From Flavobacterium flavigenum (lineage in GTDB: Bacteria; Bacteroidota; Bacteroidia; Flavobacteriales; Flavobacteriaceae), in the NCBI RefSeq assembly GCF_027111255.2, contig NZ_CP114285.2, positions 3,100,001 through 3,164,000 of the forward strand: a stretch of 64,000 bases of DNA, given 5' to 3'. Below are positions 26,197-35,829 of this stretch, piece by piece. A model generated the notes under the pieces. The model ran no database searches, was not told where the DNA came from, and was given only the letters and a program-made list of their open reading frames with translations. A program made the translations under genes and the position numbers. Each line of letters opens with the position of its first letter. Position 1 is the stretch's first letter.

Positions 26197-27471
26197 ATGA
26201 CAATTTTATTATTGGGATCAGGCGGAAGAGAGCATGCATTTGCATGGAAAATGACACAGAGTCCGCTTTGCGAAAAACTTTTTGTAGTACCTGGAAATGC
26301 AGGAACTGCTGCAATTGCTGAAAACGTAGCAATATCTGCAACAGATTTTGAAGCAGTAAAAGCTTTAGTCCTTAAAGAGAATATAAGTTTAGTAGTCGTA
26401 GGACCAGAAGATCCATTGGTAAAAGGTATTTACGATTATTTTAAAAACGATGAAAGTTTAAAACATATTCCGGTTATTGGACCATCAAAATTAGGTGCGC
26501 AGTTAGAAGGAAGTAAAGAATTCGCAAAAGAATTCCTGATGAAACACAACATTCCGACTGCAGCTTACGATAGTTTTACTGCAGAAACAGTTGAAGAGGG
26601 ATGTAAATTCTTAGAAACTTTACAACCCCCTTACGTTTTAAAAGCAGACGGATTAGCAGCTGGAAAAGGTGTTTTGATTATTCAGGACCTTGAAGAAGCT
26701 AAGACTGAATTGAGAAACATGTTGGTTCATGCAAAATTCGGTACAGCAAGTTCAAAAGTGGTTATTGAAGAATTTTTGGACGGAATCGAATTAAGCTGTT
26801 TCGTTTTAACAGACGGAAAAAGCTATAAAATTCTTCCAACGGCAAAAGATTACAAAAGAATTGGAGAAGGAGATACCGGTTTAAACACAGGTGGAATGGG
26901 AGCAGTTTCCCCGGTTCCTTACGTAGATGCAGTTTTAATGGAAAAAATTGAAACCCGTATTGTAAAACCAACAATCGAAGGTTTCCAAAAAGACGGAATC
27001 GAATACAAAGGATTTGTATTTATCGGTTTGATCAATGTAAAAGGTGAACCTATCGTTATTGAATACAACGTAAGAATGGGAGATCCTGAAACTGAAGTTG
27101 TAGTGCCAAGATTAAAATCAGATTTAGTAGAATTATTCCTGTCTGTTGCAGATCAAAAGTTAGGTGACTTTAATTTAGAGGTTGATCCAAGAAGTGCTAC
27201 AACTGTAATGGTAGTATCTGGCGGTTATCCTGAAGATTTTGAAAAAGGAAAAGTAATTTCTGGTTTAGAAAATATTACAGATTCAATTGTTTTTCATGCA
27301 GGAACAAAATTAGATAACGAAAATGTCGTTACTAATGGAGGGCGTGTAATTGCAATAACATCTTACGGAAATAATTTCCAGGAGGCCATAAAAAAATCTT
27401 ACCAAAACATAGATAAACTAAGCTTTGATAAGATGTATTTTAGAAAAGATATCGGTTTCGATTTAATCTGA
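26197..27471 (+). CDS. purD: Phosphoribosylamine--glycine ligase (GARS)
   Basis: 424 aa, normal length. N-terminal LLLGSGGREHAFAWKM is the PurD signature. It is followed by VVGPEDPLVKGIYDYF, the ATP-grasp region (YVLKADGLAAGKGVLIIQDL near 145, VVIEEFLDGIELSCFVLTDG near 190, LNTGGMGAVSPVPY near 230) and the metal-binding EYNVRMGDPETEVV. It catalyses the second step of purine synthesis, joining glycine to phosphoribosylamine with ATP in the cytosol. It stands alone with its own promoter-like box and terminator; no other pur gene is in the window. Confidence 0.97.
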   Translation: MTILLLGSGGREHAFAWKMTQSPLCEKLFVVPGNAGTAAIAENVAISATDFEAVKALVLKENISLVVVGPEDPLVKGIYDYFKNDESLKHIPVIGPSKLGAQLEGSKEFAKEFLMKHNIPTAAYDSFTAETVEEGCKFLETLQPPYVLKADGLAAGKGVLIIQDLEEAKTELRNMLVHAKFGTASSKVVIEEFLDGIELSCFVLTDGKSYKILPTAKDYKRIGEGDTGLNTGGMGAVSPVPYVDAVLMEKIETRIVKPTIEGFQKDGIEYKGFVFIGLINVKGEPIVIEYNVRMGDPETEVVVPRLKSDLVELFLSVADQKLGDFNLEVDPRSATTVMVVSGGYPEDFEKGKVISGLENITDSIVFHAGTKLDNENVVTNGGRVIAITSYGNNFQEAIKKSYQNIDKLSFDKMYFRKDIGFDLI

Positions 27472-27483
27472 AAATAAATTGAC

Positions 27484-27507
27484 AAGCCCTTTTTAATTAA
27501 AGGGTTT
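27484..27507. terminator. Terminator after purD
   Basis: AAGCCCTTT and AAAGGGTTT (one G-T pair) form a 9-bp stem around TTAATT. T-rich sequence follows on the plus strand. Confidence 0.7.
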
Positions 27508-27512
27508 GGTTT

Positions 27513-27743
27513 TTATTTTAAAAATGAATGAGCCGTTGTATCCTGGTTTTCTGTTCCAGCATCATCAAAAATACGTAATTGTTTAATCCAATAAACGATT
27601 GCACATGCACAGATGATCATAAAAATCCAGTTAATAGTGTTTGCACCAAACCATGTAATCAATTCCAAACGACGTAAAAAGTCAAGAGGAGCAAACAAAA
27701 TGTTAACGAATAAGTATTGTATTCCTTCAAAAAAAGCTGTCAT
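27513..27743 (-). CDS. Small membrane protein (DUF6341-like)
   Basis: 76 aa. A short amphipathic N-terminus (FFEGIQYLFVNILFAPLDFL) leads to one clear transmembrane helix (INWIFMIICACAIVYWIKQL, about 38-57) and an acidic tail. I associate this pattern, and its position between purD and a DUF6427-type gene, with the Flavobacteriaceae family DUF6341; the name is from memory. Inner-membrane location is likely. It has no recognisable active site. It is transcribed toward purD. Confidence 0.7.
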   Translation of the reverse strand: MTAFFEGIQYLFVNILFAPLDFLRRLELITWFGANTINWIFMIICACAIVYWIKQLRIFDDAGTENQDTTAHSFLK

Positions 27744-27885
27744 AATTTTTTAAAATTATATGTTATTTATTGTTGTGTAATGCTTTGAAGATAAAATTCG
27801 GTTTATTGAATCTTTTTTCAACTCGTTCGGTTTTTCATTTTAAACAAGTAGTATCTTTACAATCACAAAAGTATAAAATATCCTT

Positions 27886-28815
27886 ATGATAACAAGTGTT
27901 TTTAAAAAATCTACACCATTAAATTATTCCCTGGTTGTAATTTTAATACTGGTTTTCTTTTTTATGTATCAAATTCAGGAACCATCATGGATGACTTCTT
28001 ATTTTTTAGTGTTTCAAAAAATAAGTTTATTCTGCTTTGTGCTGGCTTCTTTTTTCCTGATAAATTTTATCGTTAAAAAGAATGGGCTCAGTAAAGACAA
28101 CGGATATGCGATATTATTCTATTTACTGTTGCTATTATTTTTCCCAACGATATTCAATAACGCAAACGTCATTTATGCTAATTTTTTTCTTTTGCTGGCG
28201 CTTCGCAGATTAATTTCTTTACAATCTTTAAAATCTTCAAAAGAAAAAATATTTGATGCTTCTTTTTGGATTTTAGTGGCTACATTATTTCAGTTTTGGT
28301 GTATTCTTTTCATGATTTTGGTTTTTATATCTATTATTTTTCACGTTTCGAGGGATTATAGAAATTGGGTTTTGCCTTTTATTGCGCTTTTGGCTGTTGC
28401 TTTATTATTTTTAACAGTATCCTTGATTTTCAATTTTGATGCTGTGAAATTTATTCAGGACAGGGCATTTATCGATTTAAGGATTGATTATTTTAAAAAT
28501 AATTATGAAAATGGGGCATTCTCAATTTATGTTGCAGTAGTTTTATTTTTTGTGGTTTCAATACTATCAACCTTGTCAAACAGACCACAGATTGTCCATA
28601 CTTCATACAAAAAAGTGGTTGCCTGTTTTTTTATAGCGATATTTGTTTTCATTCTTTCGCCAGAAAAAAGCAATGATTTATTGTTGTTTAGTATTACGCC
28701 GTTGACCATTATGGCTTCGAGTAGTGTAGAATATATGCAGCAAAAACTAAATAGGGAAATTACATTCTATGTCCTTATCTGCTGCAGTTTGTTTACGTTT
28801 TTCTCTCAGCTATAA
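27886..28815 (+). CDS. Multi-pass membrane protein (DUF6427-like)
   Basis: 309 aa, largely hydrophobic, with about eight to ten predicted transmembrane segments, for example LVVILILVFFFMYQI, IALLAVALLFLTVSLIF and VAVVLFFVVSILSTL. The arrangement and neighbourhood match the Flavobacteriaceae-specific DUF6427 family. It somewhat resembles polytopic enzymes of lipid or glycan metabolism, but no catalytic motif is visible. The 3' end overlaps the convergent upp gene by six bases, leaving no room for a separate terminator on either transcript. Confidence 0.75.
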   Translation: MITSVFKKSTPLNYSLVVILILVFFFMYQIQEPSWMTSYFLVFQKISLFCFVLASFFLINFIVKKNGLSKDNGYAILFYLLLLLFFPTIFNNANVIYANFFLLLALRRLISLQSLKSSKEKIFDASFWILVATLFQFWCILFMILVFISIIFHVSRDYRNWVLPFIALLAVALLFLTVSLIFNFDAVKFIQDRAFIDLRIDYFKNNYENGAFSIYVAVVLFFVVSILSTLSNRPQIVHTSYKKVVACFFIAIFVFILSPEKSNDLLLFSITPLTIMASSSVEYMQQKLNREITFYVLICCSLFTFFSQL

Positions 28816-29463
28816 TTTGTTTCCGTAAGCAAGATCACCGGCATCGCCAAGACCAGGAACAATATAATTTTTCTCGTTTAATTTTCCGTCCAGGGCAGCA
28901 ATCCATAAATGACAGTTCTCCGGCAGATTTTTTTCAAGGTAGGAAACTCCTTCTGGTGCAGCAATAACAACTGCAATATGAATTTCCTTTGGAATAGCAT
29001 TCTCAACTAATTTTTTATGAACCGCGACTATAGACTGGCCAGTTGCCAGCATTGGATCTAGAAGTAAAACTGTTTTACCGTTTAGGTTGGAAATTGCCTG
29101 ATATTCAACTAAAATTTCAAACTCATCATCATTATTCGGGTGATGCCTGCTTGCCGAAACAAAGCTGTTTTCGGCATGGTCAAAATAATTTAAAAAACCG
29201 TTATGAAGCGGTAATCCGGCCCTTAAAATGGGACATAAAACCAAATCAGTTTCGATTTGAGTTGTTTTTTTTATACCAAGCGGCGTCTGAATTTCGACAT
29301 TTTTATAAGGTAAAACCTTGCTCAGCTCATACGCCATAATTTCACCAATTCGTTCTATATTTCTCCGAAAACGCATACTATCGTTCTGAATATTTACATT
29401 TCTGATTTGTGATAAGAAATGATTTAGCACACTATTATTTTCAGAGATATAATGGATTTTCAT
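28810..29463 (-). CDS. upp: Uracil phosphoribosyltransferase
   Basis: 217 aa. The PRPP-binding loop is VLLLDPMLATGQSIVAVHKK (about 133-152) and the uracil-binding C-terminal region is NYIVPGLGDAGDLAYGNK. The N-terminal half has RFRRNIERIGEIMAYELSK and CPILRAGLPLHNGFL. It salvages uracil to UMP with PRPP in the cytosol. It is convergent with and overlaps the DUF6427-like gene by six bases, and diverges from the DUF4254 gene. Confidence 0.96.
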   Translation of the reverse strand: MKIHYISENNSVLNHFLSQIRNVNIQNDSMRFRRNIERIGEIMAYELSKVLPYKNVEIQTPLGIKKTTQIETDLVLCPILRAGLPLHNGFLNYFDHAENSFVSASRHHPNNDDEFEILVEYQAISNLNGKTVLLLDPMLATGQSIVAVHKKLVENAIPKEIHIAVVIAAPEGVSYLEKNLPENCHLWIAALDGKLNEKNYIVPGLGDAGDLAYGNKL

Positions 29464-29546
29464 AATAAATTTTTAGAATTATCAATTGCTTATAACTGGA
29501 AATGAAAAATTAAAGGTTTTTTACCTCACTATAAAAGTATAAAAAG

Positions 29547-29554
29547 TATCTTTG
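29547..29554 (+). promoter_or_regulatory. Candidate -7 box for the DUF4254-GT9 unit
   Basis: TATCTTTG matches TAnnTTTG and lies 19 bp before the ATG at 29574. No clear -33 TTG is seen. Confidence 0.45.
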
Positions 29555-29573
29555 TAACTCTAAAAATAAATAC

Positions 29574-30179
29574 ATGTTTTCAAAATTAGCATATTCAGTT
29601 TTCGAACAAAGTATCAAAGATTATCATGAGTTTGATAGTGTTGATCAACCCATAAACAATCCTTTCCCAAAGGATAAATTCGAGCATTTATTGTATTTAA
29701 AAAACTGGATTGATACCGTTCAATGGCATTATGAGGATATTATCCGTGACCCGCAAATTGATCCTGTAGCAGCTTTAACTTTAAAAAGAAAAATTGATGC
29801 TTCTAATCAGGAAAGAACTGATATGGTAGAATATATAGATAGTTACTTCTTGCAGAAATACAGTCATATAAAAGCTAAAGACGGAGCTAAAATAAATTCT
29901 GAAAGCCCTGCATGGGCATTTGACAGATTATCAATTTTGGCTTTAAAAATTTATCATATGCACGAAGAGGCTACACGTGCTGAAGCTACGCAGGAACACA
30001 GAGATAAATGTCAGGAAAAATTAAATATTCTTTTAGAGCAAAGAACAGATTTATCTACAGCAATTGAAGAATTATTGACAGATATTGAAAACGGTGATAA
30101 ATTCATGAAAGTGTACAAGCAAATGAAAATGTACAACGATGATGATTTAAATCCGGTTTTATATCAAAATAAAAAATAA
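29574..30179 (+). CDS. DUF4254 domain protein
   Basis: 201 aa, mostly helical and charged, no signal peptide. LKNWIDTVQWHYEDIIRDP and INSESPAWAFDRLSILALKI, with YHMHEEATR, are the DUF4254 hallmarks. The family is found in Bacteroidota beside glycosyltransferase family 9 genes, as here (stop and next start are one base apart). A role in lipopolysaccharide or surface glycan assembly is suggested only by that linkage. Confidence 0.88.
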   Translation: MFSKLAYSVFEQSIKDYHEFDSVDQPINNPFPKDKFEHLLYLKNWIDTVQWHYEDIIRDPQIDPVAALTLKRKIDASNQERTDMVEYIDSYFLQKYSHIKAKDGAKINSESPAWAFDRLSILALKIYHMHEEATRAEATQEHRDKCQEKLNILLEQRTDLSTAIEELLTDIENGDKFMKVYKQMKMYNDDDLNPVLYQNKK

Positions 30180-30180
30180 T

Positions 30181-31221
30181 TTGGCAGACTTGTCCACCCA
30201 AATTAAACATATAGCCGTCATGAGACTATCCGCAATGGGAGATGTCGCCATGACGGTTCCTGTTTTACGCGCTTTTTTAAAACAATATCCAACAGTAAAA
30301 CTGACTGTAATTTCGCGTCCATTTTTTAAACCGTTTTTTGATGGAATTCCAAATCTTGAGTTTTTTGTTTTTGATGAAAAAGAAAGACACAAAGGATTTC
30401 GGGGACTTTTGAGATTATTCAGGGACTTGAAAAAACTTCAAATAGACGCTTTTGCAGATCTTCATAATGTTTTAAGATCTAAGGTTGTGAGTTTGCTTTT
30501 CGCTTTAAGCGGAAAAAAAAGAGCAACCGTTGATAAAGGCAGAGAAGGTAAAAAAGAATTGACCCGTGCCGAAAATAAAATTTTCAAACAATTACCAACG
30601 ATGTTTGAAAGGCACACAAAAGTATTTGACGAACTTGGTTTTCCCTTAGATTTATCAAATCCTGAGTTTCCCGAAAAAGCTATTTTAAGCGCTGAAATTA
30701 CAGATTTAATTGGACAGAATTATCAAAAATTAATAGGAATTGCTCCTTTTGCCCAATACGATTCTAAAGTTTATCCGCTGGATTTAATGCAGGAAGTAAT
30801 TTCAAAATTAGCCGAAAATAAAGATCAGACGATATTACTTTTTGGAGGAGGAAAGAAGGAAATCGAGATTTTAGATTCACTTTCAAAACCATTTGAAAAT
30901 GTGATAAACGTAGCAGGGAAAATTAAATTTCAACAGGAATTACAATTGATAAGTAATCTGGATATCATGCTTTCAATGGATTCCGGAAATGCGCATATTG
31001 CTGCAATGCTGGGTGTAAAAGTGGTTACACTATGGGGGGCAACGCATCCGTATGCTGGTTTTTTGCCATTTAACCAAAGTTTAAATAATGCCTTAACTTC
31101 GGATAGAAATCTATATCCAAAATTGCCTACTTCGGTTTATGGAAACAAAATTGTAGAAGGTTATGAAAATGCAATGCGTACAATTACTTCAGAATCTATA
31201 GTAAATCTTTTAAATTCATAA
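30181..31221 (+). CDS. Family 9 glycosyltransferase (heptosyltransferase-like), probable TTG start
   Basis: 346 aa from TTG at 30181; a second TTG at 30190 is also possible. The first ATG (30220) would cut the first beta strand (IKHIAVMRLSAMGDVAMTVP), so a TTG start is favoured. GT9 motifs: MRLSAMGD, DAFADLHNVLRSK, GIAPFAQYDSKVYPLDLM, LLFGGGKKEIEIL, and the donor site MLSMDSGNAHIAAMLGVKVV. It likely adds a core sugar to LPS or a related lipid-linked glycan in the cytosol. It is coupled to DUF4254. Two decayed copies of the last ~50 codons occur downstream at 35080 and 35830. Confidence 0.9.
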   Translation: MADLSTQIKHIAVMRLSAMGDVAMTVPVLRAFLKQYPTVKLTVISRPFFKPFFDGIPNLEFFVFDEKERHKGFRGLLRLFRDLKKLQIDAFADLHNVLRSKVVSLLFALSGKKRATVDKGREGKKELTRAENKIFKQLPTMFERHTKVFDELGFPLDLSNPEFPEKAILSAEITDLIGQNYQKLIGIAPFAQYDSKVYPLDLMQEVISKLAENKDQTILLFGGGKKEIEILDSLSKPFENVINVAGKIKFQQELQLISNLDIMLSMDSGNAHIAAMLGVKVVTLWGATHPYAGFLPFNQSLNNALTSDRNLYPKLPTSVYGNKIVEGYENAMRTITSESIVNLLNS

Positions 31222-31401
31222 ATACGCACTTTTTTAGTTAATACATATTAATAGTTGCATTTATTTTATCTGATATAAATAATTTTATCAATAATTTAAC
31301 AAGTAGGTTTAAATACGTATTGTTAAATGAATTAATTTCGGCCGCTGTGAGTTACATCTTACAAAGCTGAAAGATATTAATGTTTAAATCAGAAACTGTC
31401 T

Positions 31402-34182
31402 ATGCCAAAAATTACGGTAACAATTGCAATTTTGTTCTTATTCTCTTTTTCATCATTTTCTCAAAAAACAAGTCTTTCAGGTACATTGATTGATGAAAGC
31501 GAAAATACTCCCATTTATAATTCTGTTGTTGCTTTACTAACTCCTAAAGACTCCATCTTATATAAATTTACCAGATCTGATAAAGAGGGTAAATTTAATA
31601 TCCGGAATATAAAAACAGGAAACTATATCCTCATGACCACACACAGCCATTATGCTGATTATCTGGATGCCATAATTCTTGAAGAGACTGAAAAGAATAT
31701 GGGTACAATTGCTCTTATAAGTAAAATGAAACTATTAAAAGAGGTGATCATAAAAACAGGTTCCATTAGAGTTAAAGGCGATACCACAAGTTACAGGGCA
31801 AGTGATTTTAAAGTAGATGCTAATGCAAACGTTGAAGAATTGTTGAAAAAACTACCTGGAATACAAGTTGATAAAAACGGCTCCATAAAAGCTATGGGCG
31901 AAACAGTAGAAAAGGTATTAGTTGATGGAGAAGAATTTTTTGGTGATGATCCAGGGATGGCAGTAAAAAATTTAAGGGCAGATGCAGTCAAAGAAGTACA
32001 GGTCTTTAACAAAAAAAGCGATCAGGCTGAGTTTACCGGAATAGATGATGGCGAAACAAAAAAAACAATTAACCTGAAATTAAAAGAGGATAAAAAGAAA
32101 GGTTATTTCGGGAAGGTCGATTCAGCGAATCAGCCATTTTCAGATGCCGACTCCCGGTACAACATCAATTCGATGTTTAGCAGTTTTAAAGGGAAGAGGA
32201 AGTTATCCGCTTTTTTACTAAACGGAAATACAGGGCAGGATGGACTAAGCTGGCAGGATAATGAAAGGTTTGGCGGACGAGATGATATATCTATGAATAT
32301 GGATGAGGACGGAAATGTCAGTTATGAATGGACAGGCGGCAATAATGATGAAGAACCTTATGTTGATACCCAAAACGGATTTATCAAAAATACTAATGCA
32401 GGATTGCAGTACAGCAACAAGTGGAATGACAAGCAAACTTTGAATTTGTCTCCTAAATATAATAAGCAGATTTATACGAACAATAAAAGTACATTTATAC
32501 AACGCCAGGTCGGAGAAACCCAATTAAACGAAACTACTTCAACGGTGAGTAATGTAAACAGAGGCAACTTTAAATTAAATGCTGTTTACGATGTAAAATT
32601 AGATTCTTTAAATTCTATAAAATTTACAGCCAAAACTAATTTTTATGATACTGAAAGTGATGAATTTACAAATGGCGAAACTAAAGGAAGTGATGGATTG
32701 ATCAAAAACAAACAGAGCAAAACTTTCATTACAGATTCAGATAAACAGTCTTTGAACGCAAATGTATTATTTAAGCATAAATTTGCTAAAGAACGCCGCA
32801 CGATTTCGCTAAATGGTAGTTGGAATAGGTTGCATACAAATTCAGATAATTTTTTGAAGTCATTAAATGAAAGTTACAATGAAGGAATTATTTCTTCCAG
32901 CAATGATGTGGATCAAAATAAGACAGGAGAAAAAACGAGTCAAAATCTTTCATTAAATATAGTTTACACAGAACCTCTGAGTAAAAGGTTTGCATTACAA
33001 TTAGGATATCAGATTAGTCATAACACCGGTAAGAGTAATTATTTAACCTATGATTATTCCGAGGACACAGGTAATTATGATTTGATTAACACCTCCTTGT
33101 CCAATCAGTTTAGACAAACAATAACAACAAATACGCCCAATTTAAAGTTAAGCTATAATGCAAAAAAAATAAACTACAGTTTTGGAAGTGGTTTTGGTTT
33201 TACTTCATTTGATTTGCAGGATGAAACCTTAAATAAACAATATAAACGTCATTATACTAACTTTTTTCCAACAGCAAATTTTAATTATAAGTATAAAAGC
33301 AACAGTAATTTGCGTTTCAGTTATCAGGGTGCAACTAAACAGCCAACGATTGATCAGTTACAGCCTTTAAGAAACAATCAGGATTTTTTTAATCAGATTG
33401 TGGGTAATCCGGATTTGAAACAATCTTTCACAAACAGGATATCTATATTTCATAACACCTATAGTATTTTGACAGAATCGCAGTTTTATCAGAATATTTC
33501 TTTAAATATGACTTCGAATTTAATTTCTTATAACAAAGATATTGATCCTGAAAGTGCAAAAACGATTACCAGGCCTATTAATACAAATGGTAATTTTTCA
33601 GGTAATTTTTATTTTGGTTACGGATTTAAGGTAAAGAAAATAGATTTATATGTAAACCTGAATCCAAATTTGAATTACAACAAAACGGTACTTAGTATTA
33701 ATAATAAAATCAGCAATTCTAATACTTTAAATTCAGGGCTTGGAGTTTACCTGAGCAAATTTAAGGAAAAGAAATACGAATTCAGTTTAGGTAATAATTT
33801 TTCAAATAATAGAAATACTACTTCTCAAAATGATGAGGTAAAATCATTCAACACGAATAATTTTAGCTTAGAAGCAGGAGTTTATTTTAGAGAAAAATGG
33901 AAATTTTCAACAGATTATAATTTATTCTCCCGTCAAAAAACTGTTGATTTTCAAACCAATCTTAACAATCAATTGTGGAATGCAAGACTGCAGCGCAATT
34001 TCAAAAATGATGAGTTTACAGCTTATATCATGGTTAGGGATATTTTGAATCAGAATATAGGAATTAGAAGATACGTCTATGAAAATACAATTGGGGAAGA
34101 ACAAAATGACAGACTGAAAAGATATGCAATGGTAGGTTTTACCTGGAATTTTAAAAACAAGGACGTACAGGCAAAAAAATAA
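31402..34182 (+). CDS. TonB-dependent receptor / outer membrane beta-barrel protein
   Basis: 926 aa. Signal peptide (ITVTIAILFLFSFSSFSQ), then a carboxypeptidase-regulatory-like domain (about 22-105, TSLSGTLIDESENTPIYNSV). A plug domain follows at about 120-215 (VEELLKKLPGIQVDKNGSIK, VLVDGEEFFGDDP), then a barrel ending with an aromatic C-terminus (YAMVGFTWNFKNKDVQAKK). This is the outer-membrane beta-barrel type often paired with GLPGLI proteins. It presumably takes up or exports a peptide or metal-linked ligand, but the ligand is unknown. It is followed at 58 bp by a GLPGLI gene. It lies downstream of GT9 in a stretch bordered by GT9 3'-end relics. Confidence 0.9.
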   Translation: MPKITVTIAILFLFSFSSFSQKTSLSGTLIDESENTPIYNSVVALLTPKDSILYKFTRSDKEGKFNIRNIKTGNYILMTTHSHYADYLDAIILEETEKNMGTIALISKMKLLKEVIIKTGSIRVKGDTTSYRASDFKVDANANVEELLKKLPGIQVDKNGSIKAMGETVEKVLVDGEEFFGDDPGMAVKNLRADAVKEVQVFNKKSDQAEFTGIDDGETKKTINLKLKEDKKKGYFGKVDSANQPFSDADSRYNINSMFSSFKGKRKLSAFLLNGNTGQDGLSWQDNERFGGRDDISMNMDEDGNVSYEWTGGNNDEEPYVDTQNGFIKNTNAGLQYSNKWNDKQTLNLSPKYNKQIYTNNKSTFIQRQVGETQLNETTSTVSNVNRGNFKLNAVYDVKLDSLNSIKFTAKTNFYDTESDEFTNGETKGSDGLIKNKQSKTFITDSDKQSLNANVLFKHKFAKERRTISLNGSWNRLHTNSDNFLKSLNESYNEGIISSSNDVDQNKTGEKTSQNLSLNIVYTEPLSKRFALQLGYQISHNTGKSNYLTYDYSEDTGNYDLINTSLSNQFRQTITTNTPNLKLSYNAKKINYSFGSGFGFTSFDLQDETLNKQYKRHYTNFFPTANFNYKYKSNSNLRFSYQGATKQPTIDQLQPLRNNQDFFNQIVGNPDLKQSFTNRISIFHNTYSILTESQFYQNISLNMTSNLISYNKDIDPESAKTITRPINTNGNFSGNFYFGYGFKVKKIDLYVNLNPNLNYNKTVLSINNKISNSNTLNSGLGVYLSKFKEKKYEFSLGNNFSNNRNTTSQNDEVKSFNTNNFSLEAGVYFREKWKFSTDYNLFSRQKTVDFQTNLNNQLWNARLQRNFKNDEFTAYIMVRDILNQNIGIRRYVYENTIGEEQNDRLKRYAMVGFTWNFKNKDVQAKK

Positions 34183-34240
34183 TTAGATGCTGCTCAGTAA
34201 AAAGGACGAACAGCACAATATAAAAATAAATCACAGGATT

Positions 34241-35002
34241 ATGAAATCATTACTTTTTTTTATTGCAGCCTTAATGTTAACGAATACATCAAAAGCACAG
34301 CAATTTATAGATAAGGCAGTAATTGAATATGAAGTAAATACCAACCTCAAAAAAACAATGAGTAATGATAGCTGGGATGAGATGATGAAAGAGAATCTTT
34401 CTGATTTAAAAGTCTCCTATTTTACCTATACTTTTGCTGACAATAAAAGCATTTATAAATTTGAAAGATGGAGTCCGAAAACAAGAATACCAAAATATTT
34501 AAAAGATCAAGATGAAGAAAATATATGGTTTCATGATTTTACATCAGGAAAAATGACGATGCAAAAACAAATAGCAGGAACTAATTTTGTAATAGCAGAC
34601 AGTATACAAAATATAGAATGGCAAATTACAAATGAACACAGGGAAATAGCGGGCTATAATTGCCGTAAAGCAATAGGAAAAAGGCCTGATGGCGTATATG
34701 TGTTTGCCTTTTACACAGATAATATTACCATCTCCGGCGGCCCATGTTCTATAAATGGTTTGCCAGGCATGATCTTAGGACTTACAATACCAAGATTATA
34801 CACTTCATTTATGGCTGTGAAAGTAAATTTACAACTGGACAACACATCTGATATTAAGCCACTTTCGGATAAAAAAATGTATGATTTAATAGGATTAAAA
34901 TCGCTTTTGGAAGAAAAAACAAAAGACTGGTTCAGCTATGGAGAGGATAAAGAAGAAAATAAGAAAAGAAAGGAAATGTTTTTTTGGAATGCTTTTTTAT
35001 AA
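34241..35002 (+). CDS. GLPGLI family protein
   Basis: 253 aa from the ATG at 34241, which opens a signal peptide (MKSLLFFIAALMLTNTSKAQ); the longer frame from 34187 puts 18 charged residues before it and is rejected. The family motif INGLPGMILGL is present near 170, preceded by FYTDNITISGGPCS and the WQITNEHREIAGYNCRKAIG segment. GLPGLI proteins are secreted, beta-rich and of unknown function, typically encoded after a TonB-dependent receptor as here. The C-terminus (KRKEMFFWNAFL) is abrupt but plausible. Confidence 0.92.
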   Translation: MKSLLFFIAALMLTNTSKAQQFIDKAVIEYEVNTNLKKTMSNDSWDEMMKENLSDLKVSYFTYTFADNKSIYKFERWSPKTRIPKYLKDQDEENIWFHDFTSGKMTMQKQIAGTNFVIADSIQNIEWQITNEHREIAGYNCRKAIGKRPDGVYVFAFYTDNITISGGPCSINGLPGMILGLTIPRLYTSFMAVKVNLQLDNTSDIKPLSDKKMYDLIGLKSLLEEKTKDWFSYGEDKEENKKRKEMFFWNAFL

Positions 35003-35079
35003 ATATAATTCTGAATCTTAAAAAGTAAATATAAAGTTTGCTTTAGTTATTCACTTTCAGAACCATTGAATACCCTTAA

Positions 35080-35241
35080 GCAAGACTTTTACCCATTTGA
35101 TAAAAGTTTAGATAATGCCTTAACTTCCGATAGTAATCAATATCCAAATTGCCTACTTCAGTTTATGGAAATAAAATTGTGGAAGGTTACGAAGACCCAA
35201 TGAGAAGTATTTCTCAGGCAAAAATCGTCGAAAAAAAATAA
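35080..35241 (+). pseudogene. Relic of a GT9 glycosyltransferase 3' end (copy 1)
   Basis: Read with one frame correction, this stretch encodes FYPFDKSLDNALTSD, then SNQYP.LPTSVYGNKIVEGY, and ends EKK-stop at 35239-35241. It parallels the intact GT9 end at about 31060-31221 (FLPFNQSLNNALTSD, then RNLYPKLPTSVYGNKIVEGY). By eye about 12 differences occur over ~100 aligned bases, including a one-base deletion in the CCAAAATTG run. The missing base breaks the frame and no upstream part of the gene exists, so it is a non-functional remnant. Confidence 0.88.
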
Positions 35242-35252
35242 AGAATCTAGTT

Positions 35253-35648
35253 CTATAAACTTAGAAAAAGATATCCCAATACTTTCTTTTTGTTTTTATC
35301 GACAACAATTTCTACAAAATGATTTTCTTGTTCTGTAGCCAGTAAAATGTGCTCAAAATCTTCGGTTGAATTTCTGTAAACTTTATGCACCAGTTCAGAT
35401 TCTTTTATTTTTTTCGATAAAATTTTAGCTGCTTTTAATTCACTTACATACGGCCAAATATTGAAAAAACTATCTGAAGCTGCTATTTCTTTCATTCCCC
35501 CAATAATTGAAGAATTATACTTTTCTGGTGAAAGTAGTTTAGGAGCTTTTTTTTCTTTCTTTTTTTTAATTATGAAGTAAATACAAACGAAAGAAGTTAA
35601 TACAAAAATTAAAATAAAAGTTAGGCGAAGATAATGATGTGTTGCCAT
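35253..35648 (-). CDS. Small membrane-anchored protein of unknown function
   Basis: 131 aa from the ATG at 35648; the longer frame to 35705 adds an implausible leader. One N-terminal transmembrane helix (LRLTFILIFVLTSFVCIYFI) is followed by a lysine cluster (KKKKEKKAPK). The ~85-residue soluble domain contains a helical part (SFFNIWPYVSELKAAKILSK) and a beta part (DFEHILLATEQENHFVEIVV, then KKVLGYLFLSL). No family recognised. It lies between two GT9 3'-end relics, on the opposite strand, and its stop comes 11 bp after relic 1. It therefore looks like a cargo gene of this accessory stretch. Confidence 0.65.
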   Translation of the reverse strand: MATHHYLRLTFILIFVLTSFVCIYFIIKKKKEKKAPKLLSPEKYNSSIIGGMKEIAASDSFFNIWPYVSELKAAKILSKKIKESELVHKVYRNSTEDFEHILLATEQENHFVEIVVDKNKKKVLGYLFLSL

Positions 35649-35829
35649 GATATTTAATGTTAAATGTGTGACAATTAAATTAAGGCTTACAAAATCTATC
35701 ATCAAGATAAAAAATGTATCAGTCTTGTAGATTCTACTAATTTACTAAATTCTAGGCATATATTTTAAAAATCTCCAAAAATATTAATGCTATTTTTGAT
35801 ATTTTTTAAATTGAAAATTCTACTTTAAA

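Noticed and set aside
31222..31401. Possible small RNA or gene between GT9 and the TonB receptor
   Set aside because: Only AT-rich sequence with no strong hairpin or open frame; probably the receptor promoter region, but no consensus box could be fixed.
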